Shown: positions 7,066 through 15,484 of the stretch, in pieces
Layout: the number at the start of each line of letters is the position of its first letter
Position numbering within the stretch: the stretch's first letter is position 1
Origin: CAYMEK01 sp964389305
GTDB lineage: Bacteria; Spirochaetota; Spirochaetia; SZUA-6; DRHE01
Length of the DNA: 64,000 nucleotides
Assembly: GCA_964389305.1 (NCBI GenBank)
Contig: CAYMEK010000002.1
Location: 86,814 to 150,813, forward strand
Reading direction: 5' to 3'
Translations under genes and position numbers: made by a program
The notes under the pieces: model-generated
The model's input: the letters and a program-made list of their open reading frames with translations, nothing else
What the model was told of the DNA's origin: nothing
Databases searched by the model: none

Positions 7066-8559
7066 TTGTCCCTCAACTGGAAAGAGATCGACTGCATCCT
7101 GGCGGAGATTCCCCTGGCCGGCTCGCTGGTCCGGGACATCCGCCAGCCGAGCCACCCCCGCCTAGTGCTGGAGCTGTACAACCGCGGCCGCTCCTTCCGG
7201 CTGCTGCTCTGCTTTTCCAACCCCCACTGCCGTCTTCACCTGCTGACCCGCCGGCTGCCCAAAGCGGCCAAGACCCAGCGCTTCGTGGCCTTCCTGCGGG
7301 CTCATATCCGGGGCGGTAAGATCGAGTCCGCCGAACAGGTCGGGAGCGAGCGGATCGTACGCTTCGAAATCTCCAAAGCAGGTAAAACCGTGCTCCTCTG
7401 GGCCAGGTTATGGGCGGCGGCGGCCAACCTGATCGCCACCGATGCGCAAGGCACGATCCTCGACGCCCTGTACCGCCGTCCCAAGCGCGGGGAAGTGTCC
7501 GGAGGGCACTACGCGCCGGAGAAGGATATCGGCTCGCCGCCCGGGACTTCCCGGGAGCCCGGCACCGGTATGCCCCCCGGCACTACCGACGGCACTTCCC
7601 CCGAGCCTGACCGGCAGGCGGACCGCTATTCTATTCGGGATTTCCCCGGCCCGGGGAGCTTCAACGAGCGGGTGGAGCGCCACTACTTCCGGCTCGAAGA
7701 GCAGCAGGAAGCGGGCAGGCTGCGAAGCAGCCTGCAGGCCCGGCTGCAGAGAAGGGAAAACAGCCTGCAGGCGTCCATCAACGGCCTGGAACGCAGGAGG
7801 CTGGAGTATGGCGGTTTCGAGACTTTCAAGCACTGGGCCGACCTGGTTCTCTCGAACCTGCACCTGGTAAGCAAGGGGGACCGCTGGCTGTCCTTGGGGC
7901 CGGAACAGGGTGCAGAAAGCCGCATCGATATCGAGCTGGACCCCGAGCTCAGCCCGGCTCAAAACGCCGAGAGCTACTACCGGCGCTACCGGAAAGCCAA
8001 ATCCGGATTGAAGAGCCTGGAGGAGGAAATCGCCCAGCAGCGGGCGCAGCTGGAGCGGGTGCAGAGGAAGCTCGAGAAGCTGGACGTCCAGAACGACCTG
8101 GAGCGGCTGCGGGAGCAGGCTCGTGAGGAGCCCGGCCCCCGGCGCGAGGAAGCCAAAGAAAGAGCGCCGGGGCTGAGCTTTTCCTCGGGACGCTTTCGGA
8201 TCCTGGTAGGCAGAAACGCCAGGGAAAACGAGGAGCTGCTGCGCCGCTTCGTGCGGGGAAACGACACCTGGCTGCATGTTCGGGACTACCCCGGGTCCTA
8301 CGTGTTCGTCCGCTCGCTGCCCGGCAAAAGCATCCCTCTGGAAACCCTCCTGGACGCCGCCTCCCTGGCCCTCGAATACAGCAAGGGCAGGCAGTCCGGC
8401 CAGGGGGAGGTGTACTACACGCAGGTGAAATACCTGAAAAGGGTGAAAGAAGGAAAGGCGGGGCTGGTCATCCCCACCCAGGAGAAAAACCTCCATGTCC
8501 GGCTCGATCCCCGGCGGCTGCGGCGCCTGCACCGGAGGGAGGGTGGACCTGGAGCATAG
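7066..8559 (+). CDS. rqcH: NFACT-family ribosome quality control protein (RqcH-like)
   Basis: A 497-residue NFACT protein, long annotated as fibronectin-binding. The N-terminal NFACT-N domain covers about residues 1-200, a coiled-coil middle lies around 230-360 (runs such as LEEEIAQQRAQLERVQRKLE), and the C-terminal NFACT-R domain starts at about 385 with FRILVGRNARENEELLRRF and WLHVRDYPGSYVFVR. Bacterial members bind stalled 50S subunits and direct alanine tailing of nascent chains. It is shorter than Bacillus RqcH (about 570 residues), and a Pro/Gly/Thr-rich insertion sits near residues 155-185. The start is taken as TTG 7066 with GGGAAAAGAG upstream. Confidence 0.85.
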   Translation: MSLNWKEIDCILAEIPLAGSLVRDIRQPSHPRLVLELYNRGRSFRLLLCFSNPHCRLHLLTRRLPKAAKTQRFVAFLRAHIRGGKIESAEQVGSERIVRFEISKAGKTVLLWARLWAAAANLIATDAQGTILDALYRRPKRGEVSGGHYAPEKDIGSPPGTSREPGTGMPPGTTDGTSPEPDRQADRYSIRDFPGPGSFNERVERHYFRLEEQQEAGRLRSSLQARLQRRENSLQASINGLERRRLEYGGFETFKHWADLVLSNLHLVSKGDRWLSLGPEQGAESRIDIELDPELSPAQNAESYYRRYRKAKSGLKSLEEEIAQQRAQLERVQRKLEKLDVQNDLERLREQAREEPGPRREEAKERAPGLSFSSGRFRILVGRNARENEELLRRFVRGNDTWLHVRDYPGSYVFVRSLPGKSIPLETLLDAASLALEYSKGRQSGQGEVYYTQVKYLKRVKEGKAGLVIPTQEKNLHVRLDPRRLRRLHRREGGPGA

Positions 8560-8643
8560 GCAGCAGTACCGGCGGCCGGCGCTTCGAGCCGCGCTGGCAA
8601 TCGTAGCGCGGGGTGCCTCGGCGTTTTGAGCCGGGGACCGCGC

Positions 8644-9024
8644 TCACCGTAAAACCTTGACGCCGTACCTGGTGTATCTGTCGTCGGATGTCACCACGGG
8701 CGCATGGTAACGCTCGGCAGTGGCAATGATGAAGCGGTCGGCGGGATCCCTATGGATCGGCGGCAACTCGGTCGCCCGAAATGCTACGTTCGCATCCACG
8801 GGCAGCACCTCGAGCTGGTGATGGGCTACAACCCCGTCCCACCATTCCTGAACGGGTATCGGCAGCTCGAGTTTTCGGGCGAGCCACTTGAGGGAAATCT
8901 CGAATGCGCTGATCGCCGACACGGCCACTATAGGCTCTTCATCAAGACGCGCCAGCGTTTGCGCCGACAGCGCGGTCCCATCACCCGTAAGCCAAAGGAG
9001 ACCACAGGTGTCCAGGATGATCAC
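8644..9024 (-). CDS. vapC: PIN-domain toxin (VapC-like)
   Basis: A 126-residue PIN ribonuclease. The acidic metal-binding set is visible: Asp5 in ILDTCGLLW, Glu42 in SAISAFEISLKW, Asp96 in DPADRFIIATA and Asp114 in VTSDDRY. The DTHALLW-type start places it in the subgroup paired with Phd/YefM antitoxins. The GTG start overlaps the stop of the upstream antitoxin by 4 bases. In such pairs the toxin cleaves RNA unless it is bound by the antitoxin. Confidence 0.9.
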   Translation of the reverse strand: MIILDTCGLLWLTGDGTALSAQTLARLDEEPIVAVSAISAFEISLKWLARKLELPIPVQEWWDGVVAHHQLEVLPVDANVAFRATELPPIHRDPADRFIIATAERYHAPVVTSDDRYTRYGVKVLR

Positions 9025-9248
9025 TGAATCTCACCCCATTCCTCGGCGGAGAGATCTTCGACCGGATCGTAGTGGATCTTGATGCCGGACAATACCGGGT
9101 GCGGCTCGGAGCGCTTTGCCTTTGACCGGCCGCGCAGCTCGGCAATCGGCTTGCCGTTCCTGGTGATGATATAAACCTGACCTTTCGATACCTCGTCCAG
9201 AATCCGGGAGAGATGGGTCTTGGCCTCATGGGTGCTGACACTCTTCAT
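9021..9248 (-). CDS. Phd/YefM-family antitoxin
   Basis: A 75-residue antitoxin. The N-terminal DNA-binding half contains the family pattern VSTHEAKTHLSRILDEVSKGQVYIITRNGKPIAEL; the acidic C-terminus (VEDLSAEEWGEIQ) is the expected toxin-binding tail. Transcribed first in the pair, as usual for type II modules that repress their own promoter. Short direct repeats lie immediately upstream. Confidence 0.9.
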   Translation of the reverse strand: MKSVSTHEAKTHLSRILDEVSKGQVYIITRNGKPIAELRGRSKAKRSEPHPVLSGIKIHYDPVEDLSAEEWGEIQ

Positions 9249-9254
9249 AATTTG

Positions 9255-9282
9255 AGTCTACAGAACTTAGTCTACTTAGTCA
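9255..9282. promoter_or_regulatory. Direct repeats upstream of toxin-antitoxin operon, candidate operator
   Basis: AGTCTAC occurs at 9255 and 9269 (14-base period) and CTTAGTC at 9266 and 9275 (9-base period), beginning 7 bases upstream of the antitoxin ATG in an otherwise AT-richer stretch. Type II antitoxins bind such repeats to autoregulate. The role is inferred. Confidence 0.4.
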
Positions 9283-9422
9283 ATATAGAAGAACTCTGAG
9301 TGACGAAGCCAGGCGAGACAACTGTCTATCGAGAGTCCAGATCGTGGAACGTGAGAGCAACGCTGAGGCAAGTAGATGTAAGTGTTGCATTGCAGTACCG
9401 AATCCATAATACTCTCTAGTGT

Positions 9423-10298
9423 ATGAGCGATCAGACTGCCGCCGGCAAGAGAGTGCGCGCCTCCACCATAGAGGGCATTTTCTACCCCAGCGAAAAGGAG
9501 CTGCTGGCCGCCCGGATCGGCGAGCTGCTCGCGGATAGCCAGGCGGAGCAGGCGCGGGAGGAAATGCCGGTCGCCGCCCGCGCTCCCTACGGTATCATCG
9601 TGCCTCACGCCGCCTTCGACTACTGCGGGCACATCGCCGCCGCAGCTTTCAAGGCTGTTTCCGGATGCCGGGCCGGTACGGTCGTGCTGATCGGGCCCGT
9701 TCATCGAGAGCAGACCGAGCGGATCATCCTCCCCCAGTCACAGCTCTTTCAAACCCCTCTGGGCTCTGTGCCGGTGGCCGAAGAACTGCTGGTCGAGCTG
9801 GCCGGACGCTCACCCCGTTTTCTGTTCGACGACATACCCCACCTAGAGGAGCATTGCCTGGAAGTTCAGCTTCCCTTCGTCCAGCACCTGTTTCCCGGCG
9901 CCGAGATCGTTCCCATCCTGCTGGGTAAATCGACCCGCGTACTGGTGCAGACCCTCGCCGACGTCCTCTGGGAGCTGTTTTCCAACCGGCTAGGCTCGGT
10001 GCTCTTCGTGATTTCGGCCAACATGAGCTCCTACCTGAGCCGGGACCGGGGACGGGCTGAATTGGAGCGTATCCTTGCCTGGATCGAGCAGGTGCAATGG
10101 CAGGCCTTGGCGGAAGCAGCCGAGCGCAGAACCATCTCCTCTTGTGGCGCCGGTTGTGTTGCTGCTATACTCCACCTGCACAGCAGGTTGCGAGGCACCG
10201 TCGAGGTTCTCCGACAGGGAAGCTCTCTGGAAATCGTGAAAGATCCGAAAAAGGTCGTTCACTACGCCGCAGTGGTCATGAAGCGGGACGGAGAATAG
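9423..10298 (+). CDS. amrB: Memo-family protein (AmmeMemoRadiSam system protein B)
   Basis: A 291-residue Memo/LigB-fold protein. Segments typical of the family are visible: YGIIVPHAAFDYCGHIAA, VVLIGPVHREQTERIILP, HCLEVQLPFVQHLFPGAEIVPILLG and the Cys-bearing SSCGAGCVAAIL. The usual SSDMSHY motif reads SANMSSY here, so the family's Asp and His at that place are Asn and Ser. Function in bacteria is not settled; genomic co-occurrence links it to AMMECR1 and a radical SAM protein. AMMECR1 follows four bases downstream, but no radical SAM gene is present in this window. Confidence 0.86.
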   Translation: MSDQTAAGKRVRASTIEGIFYPSEKELLAARIGELLADSQAEQAREEMPVAARAPYGIIVPHAAFDYCGHIAAAAFKAVSGCRAGTVVLIGPVHREQTERIILPQSQLFQTPLGSVPVAEELLVELAGRSPRFLFDDIPHLEEHCLEVQLPFVQHLFPGAEIVPILLGKSTRVLVQTLADVLWELFSNRLGSVLFVISANMSSYLSRDRGRAELERILAWIEQVQWQALAEAAERRTISSCGAGCVAAILHLHSRLRGTVEVLRQGSSLEIVKDPKKVVHYAAVVMKRDGE

Positions 10299-10302
10299 AC
10301 CA

Positions 10303-10857
10303 ATGGAGTTTCAGCTCAAGGCGGAAGAAAAAGGGATCCTTCTGCGTACAGCTCGCGAGGCTATCACCGCACGGTTGCAGGAAAGAAAGCCGGTATTCCC
10401 GGAGCCCACGGCCACTCTTAAGGAAAAATGCGGGGCTTTCGTGACCCTGCACAAAGGCGAGCGGCTGCGGGGCTGCATCGGCTTCGTGGTCGCGACGAGG
10501 CCCCTGATCGAGACCGTGCGGGAGGCCGCTCGCGCCAGCGCCTTCAACGATCCCCGCTTCCCCCCTTTGAAAGCTTCCGAGCTGGGGGAGATCGACATCG
10601 AGATCTCGGTGCTCTCCCCGCTGCGCCGCGTGGCCAGCGTCGAGGAGGTACGCGTTGGAGTGCACGGCGTCATGTTGAGAAACGGCCTTTACTCCGGGCT
10701 TCTTCTTCCCCAGGTAGCCAGCGAGTACGGATGGGACCGGGAGACCTTTCTTACCCACACCTGCTACAAAGCGGGGCTGCCCGGCGACTGCTGGCGCTCC
10801 GCTGAAACCGAAATCGAGGTATTCAGCGCCGTAGTATTCGCAGAGGAAGGGAAGTGA
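10303..10857 (+). CDS. amrA: AMMECR1-domain protein (AmmeMemoRadiSam system protein A)
   Basis: A 184-residue AMMECR1-domain protein. The invariant LRGCIG hexapeptide lies at residues 55-60, followed by NDPRFPPLKASEL and the IDIEISVLSPL strand. The C-terminus contains VASEYGWDRETFLTHTCYKAGLP, with the conserved W-x-x-E-x-F-L pattern. Biochemical function is unknown, and a role in modifying a small substrate with Memo and a radical SAM enzyme is only hypothesised for the family. Translation of the next gene starts inside the last codons (GTGA overlap). Confidence 0.9.
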   Translation: MEFQLKAEEKGILLRTAREAITARLQERKPVFPEPTATLKEKCGAFVTLHKGERLRGCIGFVVATRPLIETVREAARASAFNDPRFPPLKASELGEIDIEISVLSPLRRVASVEEVRVGVHGVMLRNGLYSGLLLPQVASEYGWDRETFLTHTCYKAGLPGDCWRSAETEIEVFSAVVFAEEGK

Positions 10858-12278
10858 GCCTGGATTTGCCTCGCAGACTGACTCGTGAGGAAACCGATGT
10901 TCTGGCAATTCCGATCGGGATCAGCAGGAACGAGTTTGTACTGACCAAACTATCCGGTCTTCGCAGCCTCCCGGGGCTGCTGATTACAGGCGGGGAGTTG
11001 CGGGAATGGCCTATCGAGGGCTTTTTCAAGCACGAGAACCGTCTGTACGTGTACGGGCCGTATCTGCAAGGAACGTTTCTCGAGGCGCTGATACAAAAGC
11101 CCTATAAAGCGGTGCTGCCATTCCTTATCCGTCTGGCGCAGGCCCTGATGCTTCTCAAGAGAAAGGAGGTAACGATCGATTCCCTGCAAACCGATTCGGT
11201 GTACTTCCCCGACTCGGGGCGAGTGCTCTTCCTGCCCACGGCGCTGATGAAAGAACTCTGCAACCTTCAACCGCTGGAGCACAAGCTGCGGGTATTCGAA
11301 TGCATCAATCATCCGGACCTCCGGGACCCTGAAAAGCGTGTTTCCTTCAGCCTGGGCGTGCTTCTGTACAGGGCGATCCGGGGCGAGTACCCTTTTTGTG
11401 CGGAGACCGAGGAGGAGATCCACAACCGCATCCGCCACGCCCGGCTTCTGCCCCTATCCCTGATCGAGCCCGGATTCCGGGAAGAGCTGTCCTCCAAGAT
11501 CATGGCCGCCCTGGCCCGGGGCGAGGCGCCCTCCCCCACCCTAGAGCAGTGGAGCGAGATCCTGCAGAGCTGCGAGCGGGAGGGGCTGTACCGGGACATC
11601 GGTGCGGCCGAGCGGGATAGAATCGAGCGGCTGGCCGAAAAGGAACGCAAGAAAGCGACCAAGGCCTATCGCCGGCAGGTCTTCTGGCAAAAGCACTGGA
11701 AGACGGTGGCCATCGTAGCGGCAGTGGTGGTCGTGGCCGGCGTCGTGGCCGCATCATTGCTGAAGAACATTCTAGCGCCCCGGGTCACCCGCGGCTACAG
11801 CCCCAGGCAGGTGGTGGAAGCCTTCTACACCAGCATGAACGACCTCGATCACACGACCATGGAGGACTGCGTGGTCGACGGGGCGGGCAAGGCGGTGATA
11901 AGGGAGGTGATCAACCTCTACGTGCTGTCCCGGGTCAGTCTGGGCTACGAGGGAAGATCGAATATCGTCCCGGCGAACGTCTGGGACGAGCAGGGGCGCC
12001 CCGCCCTTGCCCCCCCGCAGACGGTCTACGGCGTAACGGACCTGCAGATTGTGCAGGAGCGAGGCGAGCCGGACCCCGTCTTCCGGGTAAGCTACACCAA
12101 GTGGATGCCGATTCCCCAAGAGGAAGCGGACACCGGCTCCCCAGGAAGCTCCGGGGGCCCGGCGGCAAATGACGGAGCACCGGCCTACTCGAGCCAGCGG
12201 ATCAGCGAACGGGTCTACCTGAGGCAGGACCGGCATGACTGGGTCATCTACCGTTTCCAGCAGATAGATACCCCATAG
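10854..12278 (+). CDS. Membrane protein with degenerate protein-kinase-like domain
   Basis: A 474-residue protein with three parts. Residues 1-270 loosely follow a protein kinase fold: a C-lobe-like FSLGVLLYRAIRGEYPF segment resembles subdomain IX, but no HRD or DFG motif is visible, so it would be a pseudokinase at most. A single membrane helix lies at about 283-303 (VAIVAAVVVVAGVVAAS). The outer part, about 305-474, begins with the NTF2-like pattern PRQVVEAFYTSMNDLDHTTMEDCV. The GTG start overlaps the AMMECR1 stop. It and the next gene form an unassigned pair before murD. Confidence 0.6.
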   Translation: MSLDLPRRLTREETDVLAIPIGISRNEFVLTKLSGLRSLPGLLITGGELREWPIEGFFKHENRLYVYGPYLQGTFLEALIQKPYKAVLPFLIRLAQALMLLKRKEVTIDSLQTDSVYFPDSGRVLFLPTALMKELCNLQPLEHKLRVFECINHPDLRDPEKRVSFSLGVLLYRAIRGEYPFCAETEEEIHNRIRHARLLPLSLIEPGFREELSSKIMAALARGEAPSPTLEQWSEILQSCEREGLYRDIGAAERDRIERLAEKERKKATKAYRRQVFWQKHWKTVAIVAAVVVVAGVVAASLLKNILAPRVTRGYSPRQVVEAFYTSMNDLDHTTMEDCVVDGAGKAVIREVINLYVLSRVSLGYEGRSNIVPANVWDEQGRPALAPPQTVYGVTDLQIVQERGEPDPVFRVSYTKWMPIPQEEADTGSPGSSGGPAANDGAPAYSSQRISERVYLRQDRHDWVIYRFQQIDTP

Positions 12279-12302
12279 GGCCGCGGGAGACAGGTCGACA
12301 GA

Positions 12303-13256
12303 GTGCCGCAGACAGAAAACACGATACGCCTGACCTATACAGACCAGACGCTCAACACCATGCTGAAACAGGCGGCTGAAGGCTGCAACGCCTTCAGCCG
12401 GCATTACAACCAGGTGGAGGAGTTCTTCCTGCGCTTCGATCGGGAGTTCCTGGTACCCCAGTTGCCGATCCACCACGACGTGCGCAACCCCACCCCCGAA
12501 ACTGGCTACCTGAAGCTTCTTGCCGGTGTACTGGAGCAGCTCCTCCCACTGGCTCCTCAGGTGTTCAGGGACCTCAAACACCTCTTCGATCCGGCGGAAG
12601 TGCTGCGACCCAGTTTCTTCACCGTGTACCGCATAGAGAATAACCAGTACCTGTACCTCCTGCGCCTCGATCTCATGCCGCGTCCACAGATACATCGGGT
12701 CGTTCGCAAGGGCTCGAACGATCTTACCGCCGCCTACTCGAGCAACGTCCTGTTCCTGGAATCCTCCTTCATCCCGTTGAAGGGAATCCAATCCAGTCCG
12801 GGTGGGATCAGCTCTTTCCTGGTGGACCAGAGCATCTCCAACACCTGGGTGGACGAGAGCGGGAGGGGCTACTTCGTTCAGGGTATCTGGATCGACAACG
12901 ACCTCACCAAGTTTTTCAGCAAGCTCTTCCTCCCGGAAAAAAAGCGTACCTACCCCTTCTACCCTTTTGTCTGCAAGTACAAGACCGTCTGCCTGAACGT
13001 GATCGACCTCGATGCCGAAACCAGGAGGAAAACGCTCCCCTACCTGCACCGGGCCCTTGCTTTCCTGCGTCCGGTCATGGGAGAAATAGAGGCCGCGCTT
13101 CGAGACCAGGACTTTTCGGAGCGCAATACTACCTTTCAGAACCTCAGGCGCAAGGTACCGCCGGCCTGGACGGAAGTCTGGAAAGATATCCGGCTCGAGG
13201 TCTATCTCGACGAGCAGGATATGAAAGAATACCGCATTGAAGATACGCAGCGCTGA
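12303..13256 (+). CDS. Conserved-looking hypothetical protein, 317 aa
   Basis: I do not recognise a family. It is a soluble-looking protein rich in Phe, Leu and basic residues, with no signal peptide or membrane helix. Recurrent features are the segments FFTVYRIENNQYLYLLRLDLMP and GRGYFVQGIWIDNDLTKFFSKLFLPEKKR. The GTG start lies 24 bases after the kinase-like membrane protein, and the 3' end overlaps murD by 20 bases, so it is co-transcribed with both. Its partner's cytoplasmic pseudokinase domain suggests a shared signalling or envelope role, which is inference. Confidence 0.6.
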   Translation: MPQTENTIRLTYTDQTLNTMLKQAAEGCNAFSRHYNQVEEFFLRFDREFLVPQLPIHHDVRNPTPETGYLKLLAGVLEQLLPLAPQVFRDLKHLFDPAEVLRPSFFTVYRIENNQYLYLLRLDLMPRPQIHRVVRKGSNDLTAAYSSNVLFLESSFIPLKGIQSSPGGISSFLVDQSISNTWVDESGRGYFVQGIWIDNDLTKFFSKLFLPEKKRTYPFYPFVCKYKTVCLNVIDLDAETRRKTLPYLHRALAFLRPVMGEIEAALRDQDFSERNTTFQNLRRKVPPAWTEVWKDIRLEVYLDEQDMKEYRIEDTQR

Positions 13257-14646
13257 CATCCCTTCCCTGCGGGTCACGGTGATGGGCCTGGGCCTGCACG
13301 GCGGCGGCCTGGCTTCGGCTCTGTTTTTCGCCCATCGCGGCGCCCGGGTTACGGTGACGGACAGCCGCCGTGATTCCGGTGTGTTCGAGCCGCTGCTTCC
13401 CAGGCTCAGGGAAGCAGGTGTACGGACCGTACTGGGGCGCCACGAAAGGAAAGATTTCATCCAGACCGACCTGGTCGTCAAGAATCCCGCCGTCCCTCCC
13501 TCTTCCCAGTTTCTGGCGGCGGCCCGGGAGCGGGGCATACCGGTGGAGACGGACCTGTCTGTGTTCCTGCAGCTGTGCTCCAACCGGCTGATCGCCGTTA
13601 CCGGCTCCAAGGGCAAGTCCACCACTGCGGCGGCTGTCCATTTCTGCCTGAGCGAATCCTATCCCGGCGCCAGGCTGGGCGGGAACATCACGGTCAATCC
13701 GCTGTCCTTCCTCGAAGAGATCGATCCGGAGGATCCGATCGTGCTCGAGCTCTCCTCCTGGCAGCTAGCCGATCTCAAGGGAAAAGAGCTGCTGGCCCCC
13801 GAGGTGGCGGTGATGACCGTGATCCTGCCTGACCACATGGACAGGTATCCGGATATGGACTCCTACATCGCCGATAAGAAAGAGATCTTCAGCGCCCAAA
13901 GACCCGAGCAATACGCCCTTTTCAACCACCAGGATCCCTGGCAGCGGGGACTCGAGGCGCAGAGCCGGGCGCAGGCGCGCTACTTTTCCACTGCCGCCCT
14001 GCCAGGTCACCTGGAGGGCGCGTATCTGAGGGTCCGGGGCGCGGTTATCCGGGAGAGAGGACGTGAGATCAACCTTCGCCTAGACCCCTTGTCGGTGCTC
14101 GGCGAGCACAATCGGCTGAATCTGTTGGCCGCAGCCCTGGCCTGCCGCTGCTTCGGGCTCGAGGCGCGGTCGTTAGCTTCCCGCCTGCGGCGTTTCCCGG
14201 GCATCGAGCATCGGCTGGAACCCCTGGGAGAGATCGGCGGTGTGCGCTACTTTAATGACTCGGCGGCCACTATCCCCGAGGCCACGGCGGCGGCGCTGCG
14301 CGCCCTGAAAAAACCAATTGTGCTGATCACCGGCGGTACGGATAAGAACCTAGACTTCCGCTGCCTGGCTGAGGCGATCGATCTGGCCGAAGCGGTGGTT
14401 CTTCTACGCGGCAGCGCTACGGAGAAGATCGCGGCCCTGCTGGAGGCACGAGGGATCGCCTTCCTGGGACCGGCTGCCACCCTCGAGCAAGCTCTGGAGC
14501 TGGCCTGCGGCCGGGCCGCGCCGGGAAGCTCCGTCCTGTTTTCACCCGCTTCGGCTTCCTTCGAGCTGTTTCTAAACGAGTTCGACCGGGGAAGGCAGTT
14601 CAAGAAGCTGGTTCAGGCTTTGAGGAAAGGCGGAGATCAGGTCTGA
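13237..14646 (+). CDS. murD: UDP-N-acetylmuramoylalanine--D-glutamate ligase
   Basis: Cytoplasmic Mur ligase that adds D-glutamate to UDP-MurNAc-L-Ala in peptidoglycan synthesis. It has an N-terminal Rossmann-like UDP-binding segment (VMGLGLHGGGLAS), the ATP P-loop GSKGKST at residues 123-129, LSSWQLADLKG and ILPDHMDRYPDMDSYIADK in the central domain, and FNDSAATIPEATAAALRAL with LITGGTDKNLDF in the C-terminal domain. At 469 residues it has the normal length. The TTG start at 13237 overlaps the upstream gene; a later ATG at 13282 would cut into the nucleotide-binding strand. Confidence 0.92.
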   Translation: MKIRSADIPSLRVTVMGLGLHGGGLASALFFAHRGARVTVTDSRRDSGVFEPLLPRLREAGVRTVLGRHERKDFIQTDLVVKNPAVPPSSQFLAAARERGIPVETDLSVFLQLCSNRLIAVTGSKGKSTTAAAVHFCLSESYPGARLGGNITVNPLSFLEEIDPEDPIVLELSSWQLADLKGKELLAPEVAVMTVILPDHMDRYPDMDSYIADKKEIFSAQRPEQYALFNHQDPWQRGLEAQSRAQARYFSTAALPGHLEGAYLRVRGAVIRERGREINLRLDPLSVLGEHNRLNLLAAALACRCFGLEARSLASRLRRFPGIEHRLEPLGEIGGVRYFNDSAATIPEATAAALRALKKPIVLITGGTDKNLDFRCLAEAIDLAEAVVLLRGSATEKIAALLEARGIAFLGPAATLEQALELACGRAAPGSSVLFSPASASFELFLNEFDRGRQFKKLVQALRKGGDQV

Positions 14647-14736
14647 GCGGAAGCCTCCGCGACCGAAGGACGTCAGCGAGCCGCCGGCCGGGCTTCCGTA
14701 CAGGCTGTAAAACAGCCTTGGCGGCAGGTCGGCTCA

Positions 14737-15474
14737 TCAGCTGGTGGTGAGGTTGCCGAGAATACGGCGGTACAGCGTGGAAAAGCGCTCGATGCGGCCG
14801 AGCTTGAGACTGGCATCATGTTTCCAGATGCTGGCCGTAAAATCCTGTACCACCCTGGAGAAATACTCGTGGGCCCGGCGCAGCTCGACCAGGCCGTCGG
14901 CGAACCTCTGATAAGCGTCATCCCGTGGTTTGAAATGAACCACGCGGCGTTGCGAGAGCGAGCGGTACAGAGCTTCCACTCCTTGAATGGCCCGGGAGAA
15001 GTGGACAAAGCCCTGCTTGTAGTAGGCGTAGGAGGGATCCTTGTGAAAGCCCAGGTCGGTGCGCTTGCCCGGGGTGTCCGCCACCCCGGTGGCACCTGCC
15101 TGGGTCTGGTGGCCGCCCGCAGGCTCGGCCTTCCCCGTCCTGCCGCCGCTGCCGCCCGCCCGCTGCCTGGCGGCACCGCGATCCGCCCCCTCGGCGCTCT
15201 CCGTGAAGCAAGCCGAGCCGGCCCGGGCGCGGCCGGTTTCCTCCGAAGAGGGTCCCTCGCTGCCCGGAAAACCGCGGTCCAATCTGGCCTGGCTCATCAG
15301 GTAGGCGTAAGCCTCGTTCAGGGCGATCATCTTGAGCTCCTGAACGGCTTTTCTTTCTTCTGGGAAGATATCGGGATGATTGCGCCTCGCGAGCAGGTAG
15401 TAAGCCCTCTTTATCTCCCTCCTGTTCGCTCCGGGCTCGAGTCCCAGTTGCTGCCAAAAAAACCTATCGCTCAT
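14737..15474 (-). CDS. J-domain protein
   Basis: A 245-residue protein whose first ~65 residues form a J domain: FFWQQLGLEPGANRREIKRAYYLLARRNHPDIFPEE, with the HPD tripeptide at 33-35 that stimulates DnaK-type ATPases. No zinc-finger or client-binding domain of DnaJ follows. Instead there is a Gly/Ala/Arg-rich linker (about 75-130) and a helical C-terminal domain (about 135-245, with FSRAIQGVEALYRSLSQR) of unknown role. Likely a specialised Hsp70 co-chaperone. It is convergent with murD and lies 10 bases downstream of the VanY-like gene. Confidence 0.78.
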   Translation of the reverse strand: MSDRFFWQQLGLEPGANRREIKRAYYLLARRNHPDIFPEERKAVQELKMIALNEAYAYLMSQARLDRGFPGSEGPSSEETGRARAGSACFTESAEGADRGAARQRAGGSGGRTGKAEPAGGHQTQAGATGVADTPGKRTDLGFHKDPSYAYYKQGFVHFSRAIQGVEALYRSLSQRRVVHFKPRDDAYQRFADGLVELRRAHEYFSRVVQDFTASIWKHDASLKLGRIERFSTLYRRILGNLTTS

Positions 15475-15484
15475 ATCAGGACGT

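Noticed and set aside
9276..9704. 142-codon minus-strand open frame upstream of the toxin-antitoxin pair
   Set aside because: It overlaps the well-supported Memo gene start and covers the likely operator region; no recognisable protein features.
11772..13625. 617-codon minus-strand open frame antisense to the pseudokinase-like, hypothetical and murD genes
   Set aside because: No family resemblance. It runs across three plus-strand genes, of which murD is certain.
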